Below are positions 23,634 to 35,003 of a stretch of 47,283 nt of DNA, in pieces. Source of the stretch: Streptomyces himastatinicus ATCC 53653. GTDB taxonomy: Bacteria > Actinomycetota > Actinomycetes > Streptomycetales > Streptomycetaceae. Position 1 is the first letter of the stretch; every line of letters starts with the position of its first letter. The stretch is from assembly GCF_000158915.1 (NCBI RefSeq), contig NZ_GG657754.1, positions 4,900,208 through 4,947,490 of the forward strand. Reading direction: 5' to 3'. The notes beneath the pieces were generated by a model. It had not been told where the DNA came from. It saw only the letters and a list, made by a program, of their open reading frames with translations, and searched no databases. The translations under genes and the position numbers were made by a program.

Positions 23634-24716
23634 CTACCCGGAGCAGCCCGCGAGCGCCGGGACGCAGTTGTTGGGATTGTTGCCGATCACGTTCGTCGCC
23701 ATCAGCGAAACCGAACCGCCGTCGGAGAAGATGCCACCGCCCTGGCCGCCATTGGCCGTATTGCCGGTGACGTTGGTACCGATGATTTGCGTGTTTCCGG
23801 CGTGACTGAAGAGCCCACCGCCATTGAGGGTGGCGATGTTTCCGGACACCACGGTGGCCTGCAAATGCAGTGCGCTGCCGAAGTTCGCGATACCGGCGCC
23901 GTTACTGCCCGCCGTATTTCCGATGATGCGTCCGCCGTTGAAGGTCATACTCCCGATGGACGTCCAGATACCGCCGCCCTCGAAATTGGTCGCGTGATTG
24001 GTCTCGAGCGTCACGGCGCTCAGGGTGGAATTCCCCCAGTTCGCGATGGCGCCGCCAGTGCTGTCGGCGGTGTTGTCGGAGAACGTGCTGCTGTTCGCGG
24101 TCAGCGAGGCCCCCGTACCGACGTGGACGCCACCGCCGTCGTTGGCGCTGTTGCCCGAGAGGTGGCTCAGGGAGAAGGTGGCCGCGGCGCCCGGGGCGAC
24201 CTCGACGCCACCGCCGGTACCGCTCGCGACGCTCGTGGTGACCGCGCTCCGCTGCAAGCGCAGGGCGCCCGCGTCGAGGATCCCGGCCCCGTCCGCCGCC
24301 CTGCCGCCCGAGAGGGTCACCCCACTGACGGTGAGACTTCCGCCGGACGCGACCTCCGCGATGCGGAAGTCCGGGGCCGAGGCGCTGCGTACGATGGTCG
24401 CTCCGGTGCCGGTGATGGTCACGCCCCCGGTGATGATCGGGAGCCCGTCGGGGCCGTTGGCGCCCGTCGCCGCCACCGAGGTCAGGGTGTACACGCATCC
24501 GGGGGCGAGGGAGACGGTCCCGCCCGAGGCAGCCACCTGGCCCACCGCGGCGACCAACGCCGCCGCGTCCCCGCAGGGCACGGTGGCCAGGGACGCGTCG
24601 TCACCACCTGCCCTGGTCGCCCCTCCCTCGGCCGACGCCGGCGCGGCAGCGCCCCACGCCAAGAGCGCCAGCACCATGACGGGGAGGGTTCCGCGGATGG
24701 TAGTCACGAGTCGCAC
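23634..24716 (-). CDS. Secreted right-handed beta-helix (Pmp-like repeat) protein
   Basis: The 360-residue protein has a signal peptide (RLVTTIRGTLPVMVLALLAW...ASA). It then has a series of short parallel beta-helix coils with motifs like GGGIWTS, GGAIAN, GAGIANFG, GGGLFSHAG and GGGIFSDGG, each followed by an xxGNxA turn as in polymorphic outer-membrane-type repeats. There is a Cys pair near the N-terminus (ATVPCGDAAA and APGCVYTLT) and one at the C-terminus (NNCVPALAGCSG). No catalytic residues are evident, so it is more likely an adhesive or structural surface protein than a polysaccharide lyase. The start is a GTG behind AGGAGA. Confidence 0.85.
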   Translation of the reverse strand: MRLVTTIRGTLPVMVLALLAWGAAAPASAEGGATRAGGDDASLATVPCGDAAALVAAVGQVAASGGTVSLAPGCVYTLTSVAATGANGPDGLPIITGGVTITGTGATIVRSASAPDFRIAEVASGGSLTVSGVTLSGGRAADGAGILDAGALRLQRSAVTTSVASGTGGGVEVAPGAAATFSLSHLSGNSANDGGGVHVGTGASLTANSSTFSDNTADSTGGAIANWGNSTLSAVTLETNHATNFEGGGIWTSIGSMTFNGGRIIGNTAGSNGAGIANFGSALHLQATVVSGNIATLNGGGLFSHAGNTQIIGTNVTGNTANGGQGGGIFSDGGSVSLMATNVIGNNPNNCVPALAGCSG

Positions 24717-24741
24717 GAGGGTCTCCTAACGCAATTTCCTG

Positions 24742-24771
24742 GGGGAGCGAGTCCTGGGGGAGCGAGCAGGC
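24742..24771. repeat. Tandem 15-bp duplication in the beta-helix gene leader
   Basis: TCCTGGGGGAGCGAG occurs twice in a row upstream of the beta-helix gene start. It may be a duplicated regulator site or chance slippage. Confidence 0.6.
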
Positions 24772-24873
24772 TCAGCCTGTGCGGCCAGGAGGCGTTCGGC
24801 ATCCGCTCGGGCGCCGCCCGTGTGACCGCCGATCGGCCGCGCACACGGCGGGCGAGGCCCCCGGAAAACGACG

Positions 24874-24905
24874 AAACCGCAGGTCAGCGATGCTGCCTGC
24901 GGTTT
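24874..24905 (-). terminator. Terminator of tRNA-Lys
   Basis: AAACCGCAGG and CCTGCGGTTT form a perfect 10-bp stem just past the 3' end of the reverse-strand tRNA. Confidence 0.85.
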
Positions 24906-24911
24906 CCTCTG

Positions 24912-24984
24912 TGGGTCATCAGGGGCTCGAACCCTGAACCAATGGATTAAAAGTCCACTGCTCTGCCAATTGAGCTAATGACCC
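24912..24984 (-). tRNA. tRNA-Lys (anticodon TTT)
   Basis: The minus strand folds as a 73-base tRNA: acceptor GGGTCAT/ATGACCC with discriminator A, D-arm TAGCTCAATTGGCAGAGCA, anticodon loop CTTTTAA (TTT), and T-arm with GGTTCGAGCC. CCA is not encoded. A terminator hairpin follows directly. Confidence 0.97.
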
Positions 24985-25115
24985 GCACCCCCGCAGCATA
25001 GCCCTGCCAGGGGTCCGCCCCGAGACAATATCGTCCCGGGTCGAAAGGCCGTGCAACCGCGGGGGGTTGCACGGCCCCGGACGGCGTCGATCAGCCGTCG
25101 CGGTTACGGCTTCGG

Positions 25116-27353
25116 TCAGCCGTTGCGCTTCCAGCGCGGCTTGTCGGCGCGGCGGTCGTGGGAGCGGCCGCCGGCGTTGCCACCGCGGTGGTCGTCACGG
25201 CGCGCCGGGCGGTCGTCGCGGCGGTCACGGTTGAAGGGGCGGTCCCCGCCGCGGTGGTTGTGGTCACGGCGCTCGAAGGAGCGGCCGCCCGACGGACGGT
25301 CGTCGCGACGGTCGCGGTTGAAGCCACCACGGTCGTCACGACGCTCGAACGAACGGCCACCGCGGTCGTTGTCCCGACGGTCCCGGTTGAAGCCACCACG
25401 GTCATCGCGGCGGTCCCGGCCGCCCGACGGACGGTCGTCCCGGCGGTCGCGGTTGAAGCCACCACGGTCGTCACGGCGCTCGAACGAACGGCCGCCACGG
25501 TCGTTGTCCCGACGGTCCCGGTTGAAGCCACCACGGTCATCGCGACGGTCCCGGCCACCCGACGGACGGTCGTCCCGGCGGTCGCGGTTGAAGCCACCAC
25601 GGTCGTCACGGCGCTCGAACGAACGGCCGCCACGGTCGTTGTCCCGGCGGTCCCGGCGGTCGAAGTTGCCGCGCTCGTCCCGGCGCTCACCGGCCGGGGC
25701 CGCGGACTCGGTCGAGCGCTGCGCGGGTACGAACGGAACGGTGCCCTCGGCGGTCCCGGACGTCCCGTCCGCCGTCGCACCGGCCGTCTCGGCAACGGCC
25801 GCGTCGACCTGGGCGGGGGTCTCGCCGCGCTCGCGCGCCGCGCGGGCCGTCAGCCGGTCGGCCTCCTCGCGCAGCTCGCCCGCGCGCCGCTGCACCTTCT
25901 CCAGCTCCCGGGTGAGGTCCTGCACCTCGCGCTCGGCCTGCTTGGCGGCGTTCGCGGCCGCCTCCGCCTGCACCTCGGTGAGCGAGCGGGCACCGGTGAT
26001 CCGGGCCACGTCCTCGTCGAAGACGCCCGCACCGCCGACGATGTGACGGGAGGCGTCGACGCCCGCGTCCTCCATCAGCCGGAAGATCTGCCGCCGCTGG
26101 TGCGGCAGGGCCAGCGACACGACGGTGCCGCTCTGGCCCGCCCGCGCCGTACGGCCGGAGCGGTGCAGGTAGTCCTTGTGGTCACCGGCCGGGTCCACGT
26201 TGAGCACCAGGTCGATGCCGTCGACGTGGATGCCGCGGGCGGCGACGTCGGTGGCGACGAGCACGTTGACGTACCCGTCCTTGAAGTCGGCCAGGGTCCG
26301 GGTGCGGGCGCCCTGCGTCATGCCGCCGTGCAGCGCGTCGGCGCGCACGCCCGCGTCGCACAGCTGCTCGGCGACGCGGTCGCAGCCCAGCTGGGTGCGG
26401 ACGAAGATGATGGTGCGGCCCTTGCGCGCCGCGATGGCGGCGGTGACCGGGGCCTTGTCCTTGGGCTTCACCACGAGCACGTGGTGGGTCATCGTGGTGA
26501 CCGCGCCCTGTGCCGAGTCGACCTCGTGGGTGACCGGGTCGACCAGGTAGCGCTTGACCAGGCTGTCGATCTCGTTCTCCAGCGTCGCGGAGAACAGCAG
26601 CCGCTGGCCGCCCTGCGGCACCAGGTCCAGGATCTCGGTGACCTCGGGCAGGAAGCCCATGTCGGCCATCTGGTCGGCCTCGTCGAGGACGGCGACCTGG
26701 ACCTTGTCGAGGGTCGCGGCGCCGCGGTCGATGATGTCGCGCAGCCGGCCCGGGGTGGCGACCAGGATGTCCACGCCCCGCTCCAGCGCGTAGATCTGAT
26801 TGCCCATCGAGGTGCCGCCGCAGACCACCTTGAGCTTGAGGCCGAGGACGTCGCCGTACGGCTGGAGCGCGTCGCTCACCTGCATCGCCAGCTCGCGGGT
26901 CGGGGTCAGGATGAGACCCCGGGGGCGCTTCTTCTCGGTGTGGCCGCCGGCCAGCGAGGTCAGCAGCGGAAGACCGAACGAGAGGGTCTTGCCGGAGCCG
27001 GTGCGGCCGCGGCCGAGGATGTCCTTCCCGGCCATGGCGTCGGGGATGGTCGCGGCCTGGATCGGGAAGGGCGTCGTGACGCCGTTCTGCGCGAGCTTGC
27101 GGACGATCTGCTCGGGGAGGCCGAGTTCGGCGAAGGTGATTTCGGGGCCCTTGGAGGTCTCGGGGGTGCTCTGCTCGGCGTCCTCGGCGTCATCCACTCC
27201 ATCGGCGGAGACGTCGGCGCCGGGCTCGGCGGGGGCAGTGGTGGGCTCGGCGCGCTCGGCCTGCTGGAGCTGCTCGACCGGCTGGGGCTGGTCCCCCGGG
27301 TCGCCCTGCTCGTCGGTGGCGGGCATGACGGCGTGATCAGTGGAAACGGACAT
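25116..27353 (-). CDS. DEAD-box ATP-dependent RNA helicase with Arg/Gly/Asp-rich repeat tail
   Basis: The 745-residue protein has a Pro/Glu/Ala-rich N-terminus, then the helicase core: Q-motif (TTPFPIQAATIPDAM), Walker A RGRTGSGKT, PTRELAMQ, DEAD box in VLDEADQMADM, SAT (LFSATLENE), TDVAARGIHV, and HRSGRTARAG. After the core comes a coiled-coil segment (EVQDLTRELEKVQRRAGELR). A C-terminal tail of about 190 residues is made of GGFNRDRRDDR and GGRSFERRDD units, an RNA-binding RGG-like tail. It probably remodels mRNA or rRNA. ATG 27353 is used; the frame extends further upstream without a better ribosome site. Confidence 0.93.
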   Translation of the reverse strand: MSVSTDHAVMPATDEQGDPGDQPQPVEQLQQAERAEPTTAPAEPGADVSADGVDDAEDAEQSTPETSKGPEITFAELGLPEQIVRKLAQNGVTTPFPIQAATIPDAMAGKDILGRGRTGSGKTLSFGLPLLTSLAGGHTEKKRPRGLILTPTRELAMQVSDALQPYGDVLGLKLKVVCGGTSMGNQIYALERGVDILVATPGRLRDIIDRGAATLDKVQVAVLDEADQMADMGFLPEVTEILDLVPQGGQRLLFSATLENEIDSLVKRYLVDPVTHEVDSAQGAVTTMTHHVLVVKPKDKAPVTAAIAARKGRTIIFVRTQLGCDRVAEQLCDAGVRADALHGGMTQGARTRTLADFKDGYVNVLVATDVAARGIHVDGIDLVLNVDPAGDHKDYLHRSGRTARAGQSGTVVSLALPHQRRQIFRLMEDAGVDASRHIVGGAGVFDEDVARITGARSLTEVQAEAAANAAKQAEREVQDLTRELEKVQRRAGELREEADRLTARAARERGETPAQVDAAVAETAGATADGTSGTAEGTVPFVPAQRSTESAAPAGERRDERGNFDRRDRRDNDRGGRSFERRDDRGGFNRDRRDDRPSGGRDRRDDRGGFNRDRRDNDRGGRSFERRDDRGGFNRDRRDDRPSGGRDRRDDRGGFNRDRRDNDRGGRSFERRDDRGGFNRDRRDDRPSGGRSFERRDHNHRGGDRPFNRDRRDDRPARRDDHRGGNAGGRSHDRRADKPRWKRNG
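25255..25660 (-). repeat. 135-bp tandem coding repeat in the helicase tail
   Basis: A 45-residue unit (GGFNRDRRDDRPSGGRDRRD...) repeats nearly exactly about three times. At DNA level the copies differ at only a few positions, such as CGGCGGTC versus CGACGGTC. This suggests recent unequal exchange and possible length variation between strains. Confidence 0.8.
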
Positions 27354-27428
27354 GCGAAATGCGAAACCTTCCGGAGTCTCGGCACGCGCCCAAACTCCGT
27401 GTTGTCGCAAACGACCGCCTCTATGCGG

Positions 27429-27512
27429 TCAGCCACGGGATGGCAAGGAACGCGCCTCACGGCGCACTTCGATGAGGCGCCGGGCAAATGGGATCAAACG
27501 ATCTACCACCAT
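27429..27512 (-). CDS. Possible 27-codon leader ORF upstream of the helicase gene
   Basis: The minus strand reads MVVDRLIPFARRLIEVRREA..., ending PSRG, from an ATG preceded by GGGTGAGGG. It ends about 75 bases before the helicase start. Its codon use is only weakly GC-biased at third positions, and I know no family. It may be a regulatory leader peptide or chance; a hairpin (ACCGC...GCGGT) lies between it and the helicase. Confidence 0.25.
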   Translation of the reverse strand: MVVDRLIPFARRLIEVRREARSLPSRG

Positions 27513-27613
27513 ACGCACCCTCACCCCCCAAGAGCAAATTCGCTCCGCCAACCGAGCATCCCTGCCCCCTGAGCCGTACATCACACCCCGGGCCGTCGCT
27601 GCGTTCGCCCGCG

Positions 27614-28171
27614 CTATCCCGCGGGCTCGGCGGGCGCCGAGGCGGGCGGGGACGCCGGTTCCGACGAGGTGGGCTTGGGGTCGGGCGCGCTCGGCGCCGG
27701 GCTCGTCGGACGCGGCTCCGGGGCGGCCTCGGTGGGCGCGGGCTGGCCCGGCTCCGGCGGCGGGGAGGGCACCGGGCGGTGCGCCGGGGAACCGTGCTTC
27801 CCGGCCGACGGCGAGGGCTCCGCGCCGGGCTCCGCCTTCGCGGACGCCGACGGCGAACGGCGCTCGCCGCCCTTGCGCTTGTGCCCCTTGGCGTCCCGCG
27901 GCGCCACCGTGTACGTGCGCCCCTGGCCGTCCGTACGCACCACCACGCCGCCGCCGGGTTCCGCCGCCCCACCGCCCTTGTCGGAGCCGCCGCGGTGCCG
28001 GTCCGGCTTCCCGGGGTCGTCGGAGATGCTCATGCAGCCGCCCAGGGCCAGGGCCCCGGCCACCAGGGTCACCACCACGGCACTCCGCGCCGAGACGCGG
28101 GGGCCGCGCGAGGCGCGGGGCGCGTCGGTCCGGGAGGAACGGTCGGTGCGAGGAGCGGGGGTTCCAGACAT
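27614..28171 (-). CDS. Proline-rich lipoprotein, function unknown
   Basis: The 185-residue protein has a basic N-terminus and a hydrophobic segment ending in a lipobox (LVAGALALGGC). The rest is low-complexity: a Gly-rich stretch, one structured-looking piece (GGGVVVRTDGQGRTYTVAPRD), then Pro/Ser/Ala/Glu repeats to the end. It should be lipid-anchored outside the membrane with an extended Pro-rich region that may span the wall. No enzymatic motif is visible. Confidence 0.75.
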   Translation of the reverse strand: MSGTPAPRTDRSSRTDAPRASRGPRVSARSAVVVTLVAGALALGGCMSISDDPGKPDRHRGGSDKGGGAAEPGGGVVVRTDGQGRTYTVAPRDAKGHKRKGGERRSPSASAKAEPGAEPSPSAGKHGSPAHRPVPSPPPEPGQPAPTEAAPEPRPTSPAPSAPDPKPTSSEPASPPASAPAEPAG

Positions 28172-28288
28172 GCGTGGGACACCTCCAGGCCGCAGGGCTG
28201 TGACGCAGTGCCCAACTGGCCCCGCCCCCCTTAGGACACGCGTACGGCGTAACCCGTGCGCCGGAGGCGGGCGCGTACCCCCTTGGCC

Positions 28289-28714
28289 TCACCCGTAGCC
28301 GAGCGCGTGCAGCCGCTCGTCGTCGATGCCGAAGTGGTGCGCGATCTCGTGGACCACGGTCACCTCGGTCTCCTGGACCACGTCCTCGCGGGTCGCGCTC
28401 ATGCGCAGCGTCGGCCCCCGGTAGATCGTGATCCGGTCGGGCAGGACGCCCGCGTACCACTCGCCGCGGTCGGTGAGCGGCGTCCCCTCGTAGAGCCCCA
28501 GCAGTTCGGGGTCGTGGGACGGCGGCTCGTCCTCCACGAACACCGCGACGTTGTCCATCAGCCGTGTCAGCTCCGGCGGGATCCGGTCCAGCGCCTCGGC
28601 CACCAGTTCCTCGAACTCCTCGCGCGTCATCTCCAGCACGTGGCCATTGTCGGACAGCCGGAGCCGGAACGGGGCGGTCCGCGCCCGGGAATGGTGGCCC
28701 GTGCGGCCGGGCAT
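28289..28714 (-). CDS. Metallopeptidase family protein (zincin-like, HExxH)
   Basis: The 141-residue frame ends TEVTVVHEIAHHFGIDDERL..., the HExxH zinc site (HEIAH) plus a downstream acidic residue typical of the small bacterial 'metallopeptidase family' (possibly minigluzincin-like) proteins. Upstream are EMTREEFEELVAEALDRIP, NVAVFVEDEP and LLGLYEGTPLT. The start is unsure. The frame opens at ATG 28714, only nine bases from the divergent phosphoesterase start, but homology as I recall it begins at LEMTREEF, where GTG 28639 would start a 116-residue protein. The substrate is unknown. Confidence 0.85.
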   Translation of the reverse strand: MPGRTGHHSRARTAPFRLRLSDNGHVLEMTREEFEELVAEALDRIPPELTRLMDNVAVFVEDEPPSHDPELLGLYEGTPLTDRGEWYAGVLPDRITIYRGPTLRMSATREDVVQETEVTVVHEIAHHFGIDDERLHALGYG

Positions 28715-28723
28715 ACGGGCCCC

Positions 28724-30193
28724 ATGGCCCGCGACCCGCTCGCCCTCGCCGCCGCCACCGAGCGGCCGCGGCCGCTCTTACGCGCCGCCGGGCTGGCCGC
28801 GGTGACCGTCATCGGGGCGTGGATGGGGCTGCTGGTCGTGGGGAGCGTCCATGCCTCGGTGGGCCCGATGGACACCCGGATGGCGCTCCGGCCGTCCCTC
28901 ACCGGCGGCACCGAGATCAATGTCTCGCCGCTCGGCGCCCTCGAACTCCGCAGCCATCACGCCCCGCTCCGCCTCGACGTGGACGTGGACCGGCTGGACC
29001 CCATCCGGTCCGCGGCGCTGGTCGACCACCCCGAGCGGCTGTCCGGGCTCCAGGAGGAGGTGGCGGGCGACGTCGTCCGCGGCACCCGGGACCTGGCGGT
29101 GCGCTCCTGCGCGGCCGTCGTCTTCGGCGCCACCGCGCTGGGTCTGGCCGTCTACCGCCGCCCGCGCCGGGCGCTGGCCGCGGGCGGCCTCGCGCTGGGG
29201 CTGCTGGCCGCCTCGGGCGGCGCCGCGTACGCGACCTGGAACCCGGACTCGGTGCTGGAACCGCGCTATACGGGGCTGCTGTCGAGCGCCCCGTCGGTGG
29301 TCGGCAACGCGCGCAGCATCGTCAGCGACTTCGATGTGTACCAGCGGGAGCTGGCCCGGCTGGTGACCAATGTCACGCAGCTGTACGAGGCGACCTCGAC
29401 CCTGCCCGCCTACCGGCCCGACCCGACGACGATGCGGGTCCTGCACGTATCGGACATCCACCTCAACCCGGCCGCCTGGCACATCGTCCAGTCGCTGGTC
29501 CGGCAGTACAAGATCGACGTGATCATCGACACAGGCGACACGATGGACCACGGCACCGCCGCCGAGAACGGCTTCCTGGAGCCCGTCTCCGACCTCGGCG
29601 CCCCCTATGTATGGGTACGCGGCAATCACGACTCGGCGACGACGCAGCGCCATCTGTCCGGCCGCAAGGGCGTCCACGTCGTCGACGGCGGCCGGACGGT
29701 GACGGTCGAGGGCCTGCGGATCGCGGGCATCGGCGATCCGCAGTTCACCCCGGACCGCTCCGCCGCCGTGGCGGGCGACGCCGCCGAGCACCGGGCGGGC
29801 CGGGAGCTGGCCGCCGCGATCCGGGCCCGGAAGGCGGAGGGCGCGCCCGTGGACATCGCCGTCGCCCACAATCCCCTCGCCGCCCGGGAGACCGACGGCA
29901 CGGTCCCGCTCGCCCTCACCGGTCATGTCCACCACCGCCGGACGGAGGTGCTGCCCGGCGGCACCCGGCTGATGACGGAGGGCTCGACGGGCGGCAGCGG
30001 GCTGCGCGCGGTGGACGACGCCGAGCCCGACACGGTGCAGGCGTCGGTCCTCTACCTGGACCGGGGCACCCGGCGGCTCCAGGCGTGGGACGAGATCGAT
30101 CTGGGCGGGCTCGGACTGGCCAAGGCCGAGGTCAGCCGTCACCTCCCGGCCGAGAACCGGCCCGGCGCGACCCCGGCGCCGACCGCTCCGTAA
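28724..30193 (+). CDS. Membrane-anchored metallophosphoesterase
   Basis: The 489-residue protein has two or three hydrophobic segments (AAGLAAVTVIGAWMGLLVVG; CAAVVFGATALGLAVY; AAGGLALGLLAASGGAAYA) in the first 190 residues. A calcineurin-like phosphoesterase domain follows: VLHVSDIHLNPAAW, IDTGDTMDHG, VRGNHDSATT, AVAHNP and LTGHVHHRRT, which supply the usual two-metal ligands. It is predicted to hydrolyse a phosphoester at the membrane; topology and substrate are unknown. ATG 28724 is used; ATG 28691 in the same frame would overlap the divergent metallopeptidase start. Confidence 0.9.
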   Translation: MARDPLALAAATERPRPLLRAAGLAAVTVIGAWMGLLVVGSVHASVGPMDTRMALRPSLTGGTEINVSPLGALELRSHHAPLRLDVDVDRLDPIRSAALVDHPERLSGLQEEVAGDVVRGTRDLAVRSCAAVVFGATALGLAVYRRPRRALAAGGLALGLLAASGGAAYATWNPDSVLEPRYTGLLSSAPSVVGNARSIVSDFDVYQRELARLVTNVTQLYEATSTLPAYRPDPTTMRVLHVSDIHLNPAAWHIVQSLVRQYKIDVIIDTGDTMDHGTAAENGFLEPVSDLGAPYVWVRGNHDSATTQRHLSGRKGVHVVDGGRTVTVEGLRIAGIGDPQFTPDRSAAVAGDAAEHRAGRELAAAIRARKAEGAPVDIAVAHNPLAARETDGTVPLALTGHVHHRRTEVLPGGTRLMTEGSTGGSGLRAVDDAEPDTVQASVLYLDRGTRRLQAWDEIDLGGLGLAKAEVSRHLPAENRPGATPAPTAP

Positions 30194-30274
30194 ACCGTTT
30201 TGGCGAACCTCACCGGCATCCCATATGCTTCTCGCGTCCCCGAAAGCGCCGTAAGGCGCCCAGGTGGGCCATCG

Positions 30275-30347
30275 GCCCTCATCGTCTAGTGGCCCAGGAC
30301 GCCGCCCTTTCAAGGCGGTAGCACGGGTTCGAATCCCGTTGGGGGCA
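30275..30347 (+). tRNA. tRNA-Glu (anticodon TTC)
   Basis: The 73-base cloverleaf has acceptor GCCCTCA/TGGGGGC with one G-U pair and discriminator A. The D-arm is TCGTCTAGTGGCCCAGGAC, the anticodon stem CCGCC/GGCGG encloses CTTTCAA (TTC), and the T-arm holds GGGTTCGAATCCC. Confidence 0.97.
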
Positions 30348-30365
30348 CCCACAAGGTTTTGGTGC

Positions 30366-30400
30366 GAAGGCCGCGTCTCGCAGAGCGAGGCGCGGCCTTC
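30366..30400. terminator. Hairpin terminator after tRNA-Glu, also at the end of the beta-galactosidase gene
   Basis: GAAGGCCGCG and CGCGGCCTTC form a perfect 10-bp stem, with TCTCGC/GCGAGG extending it inside. It lies 19 bases past the tRNA and 17 bases from the convergent beta-galactosidase stop, so it could act on both strands. Confidence 0.85.
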
Positions 30401-30416
30401 GTGCTGTCCGCTGCCT

Positions 30417-33551
<3,135 letters not shown>

Positions 33552-33585
33552 TTAGCAAACAACACGGCACAGAGCGAAACAAGTA

Positions 33586-33614
33586 TTGACAGCCACCCCG
33601 GACCGCTCTAACGT
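33586..33614 (+). promoter_or_regulatory. Sigma-A/HrdB-type promoter of the sugar-uptake operon
   Basis: TTGACA (33586-33591), a 17-base spacer, then TAACGT (33609-33614). The -35 is perfect. It lies about 55 bases before the lipoprotein start and in front of the whole ABC/catabolic operon. Confidence 0.75.
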
Positions 33615-33623
33615 CCCGCCATC

Positions 33624-33660
33624 TGGTTCGTAAACATAACCAGTGTTCATCTATGCGAAC
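33624..33660 (+). promoter_or_regulatory. Possible operator overlapping the transcription start
   Basis: TGGTT (33624-33628) and AACCA (33638-33642) form an inverted repeat with a nine-base spacer. GTTCG (33626-33630) and CGAAC (33655-33659) form a wider one. Their position just past the -10 fits a repressor site. No regulator gene is in the window. Confidence 0.4.
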
Positions 33661-33671
33661 GGGCGGTGGCC

Positions 33672-35003
33672 ATGTTCAGACACTCAGCCACAACGAGACG
33701 ACTGGCACCTCTGGCATGCGCGGCACTCGCCGGTTCCCTCGTCGCCGGATGCGGCGCGAGCACCAGCGGCAACGGCGGTGGCGACGCCAAGGGCCCGCTG
33801 GAGGTGTGGACCCGCAGCGACACCGTGGACGCGAAGGCCTACAAGAGGATATTCGCCGCCTTCACCAAGAAAACCGGCATCAAGGTCGATTACAAGCCCG
33901 TCGTCGACTTCGACAAGCTCCTCCAGCAGCGCGCGGCCTCCAAGAACCTGCCCGACGTCACCGTCAACGACATGGGAAGCCTGGGGAACTACCAGTCCCA
34001 GGGGCTGCTCCAGCCCGTCGACAAGAAGGCGATCAAGGGCACCTCCGACATCACCGGCACCGCCTGGTCCGGCGCGGTCGGCACCGACGGCAAGATCTAC
34101 GGCATTCCGTTCTCCCGCCAGGCCCAGGGGATGTTCGTCCGCAAGGACTGGCTGAAGAAGGTCGGGATGAAGGCCCCGAAGACCTGGGCCGAGCTGCTGG
34201 ACGTCGCCAAGGCGTTCACCGACAAGGACCCGGACGGCAACGGCAAGAACGACACGTACGGCCTCCTCGTCCCCGGCTCCACCAACAACGGCTACCTGGC
34301 CTGGTTCGCCTCCAACTTCATCTGGCAGGGCGGCGGCGACATCGTCGCCTCGCGCGGCGGCGGCAAGTACGAGGCGGTCGCCGACTCCCCCGCGAACGTC
34401 AAGACGGTCACCTGGCTCAAGGGCCTGTACTGCTCCAGCAAGGTCACCCAGCCCGGCTCGCTCACGATGACCACCGGCGACTCGTACCCCTTCTTCACCC
34501 AGGGCAAGGTCGGCATCTCCCTCACCGGCCCCTATGAGTTCCCGCTGTTCGACAAGACCCCCGGCAAGGACAAGCTCGAGGTCATCCCCGCACCCAAGGG
34601 CCCGGACGGCAACACCGTGCTGGCCGAGGGCGAGAACGTCTATCTGATGGCGGGCTCGAAGAAGTCCGAGCAGCAGCGCAAGCTCGCCGAGTTCATGATC
34701 AGCCCCGAGGCGCAGAAGCTCGGCATGACCGCCCCCGACGCCCCCGTCGTGCGGCTGTCGGTCAACACCAAGGTGGACACCGGCAAGGTCTACAACGACC
34801 CGCGGTGGAAGATCTTCTCGGACGCGTACGCGAACGACTCCAAGCCCTTCCCGTCCGCGATCAACTACCAGCCCATCCGCCAGGACACCGCCGAGTCGCT
34901 GAACAAGCTCTTCGCCAACTGCGGCTCCAGCGTCAAGAGCGGACTGGGCGAGCTGAACTCCACCCTTCAGCAGGAGCTGAAGTCCCAGGGAGTGGCCAAG
35001 TGA
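33672..35003 (+). CDS. ABC transporter sugar-binding lipoprotein (CUT1 family)
   Basis: The 443-residue precursor starts MFRHSATTRRLAPLACAALA with the lipobox SLVAGC. The solute-binding protein family 1 fold shows in GPLEVWTRSDTVDAKAYKRI, AFTKKTGIKVDY, DVTVNDMGSLGNY, GKIYGIPFSRQAQGMFVRKD and FFTQGKVGISLTGPYEF. It should be anchored on the outer face of the membrane and deliver a sugar or sugar acid to the permeases that follow. GTG 33666 is an alternative start two codons earlier. It overlaps the next gene by four bases. No ATPase gene is present, so a shared MsiK-type ATPase elsewhere is likely, as known in Streptomyces. Confidence 0.92.
   Translation: MFRHSATTRRLAPLACAALAGSLVAGCGASTSGNGGGDAKGPLEVWTRSDTVDAKAYKRIFAAFTKKTGIKVDYKPVVDFDKLLQQRAASKNLPDVTVNDMGSLGNYQSQGLLQPVDKKAIKGTSDITGTAWSGAVGTDGKIYGIPFSRQAQGMFVRKDWLKKVGMKAPKTWAELLDVAKAFTDKDPDGNGKNDTYGLLVPGSTNNGYLAWFASNFIWQGGGDIVASRGGGKYEAVADSPANVKTVTWLKGLYCSSKVTQPGSLTMTTGDSYPFFTQGKVGISLTGPYEFPLFDKTPGKDKLEVIPAPKGPDGNTVLAEGENVYLMAGSKKSEQQRKLAEFMISPEAQKLGMTAPDAPVVRLSVNTKVDTGKVYNDPRWKIFSDAYANDSKPFPSAINYQPIRQDTAESLNKLFANCGSSVKSGLGELNSTLQQELKSQGVAK

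Noticed and set aside
25255..25660. Repeat block considered as a CRISPR array
   Set aside because: Period of 135 bases stays in frame with a coding tail and has no distinct spacers.
25158..27572. 804-codon + strand frame opposite the DEAD-box helicase
   Set aside because: Shadow frame with VVTALERTAA repeats created by the helicase tail repeats; no ribosome site and no domain.
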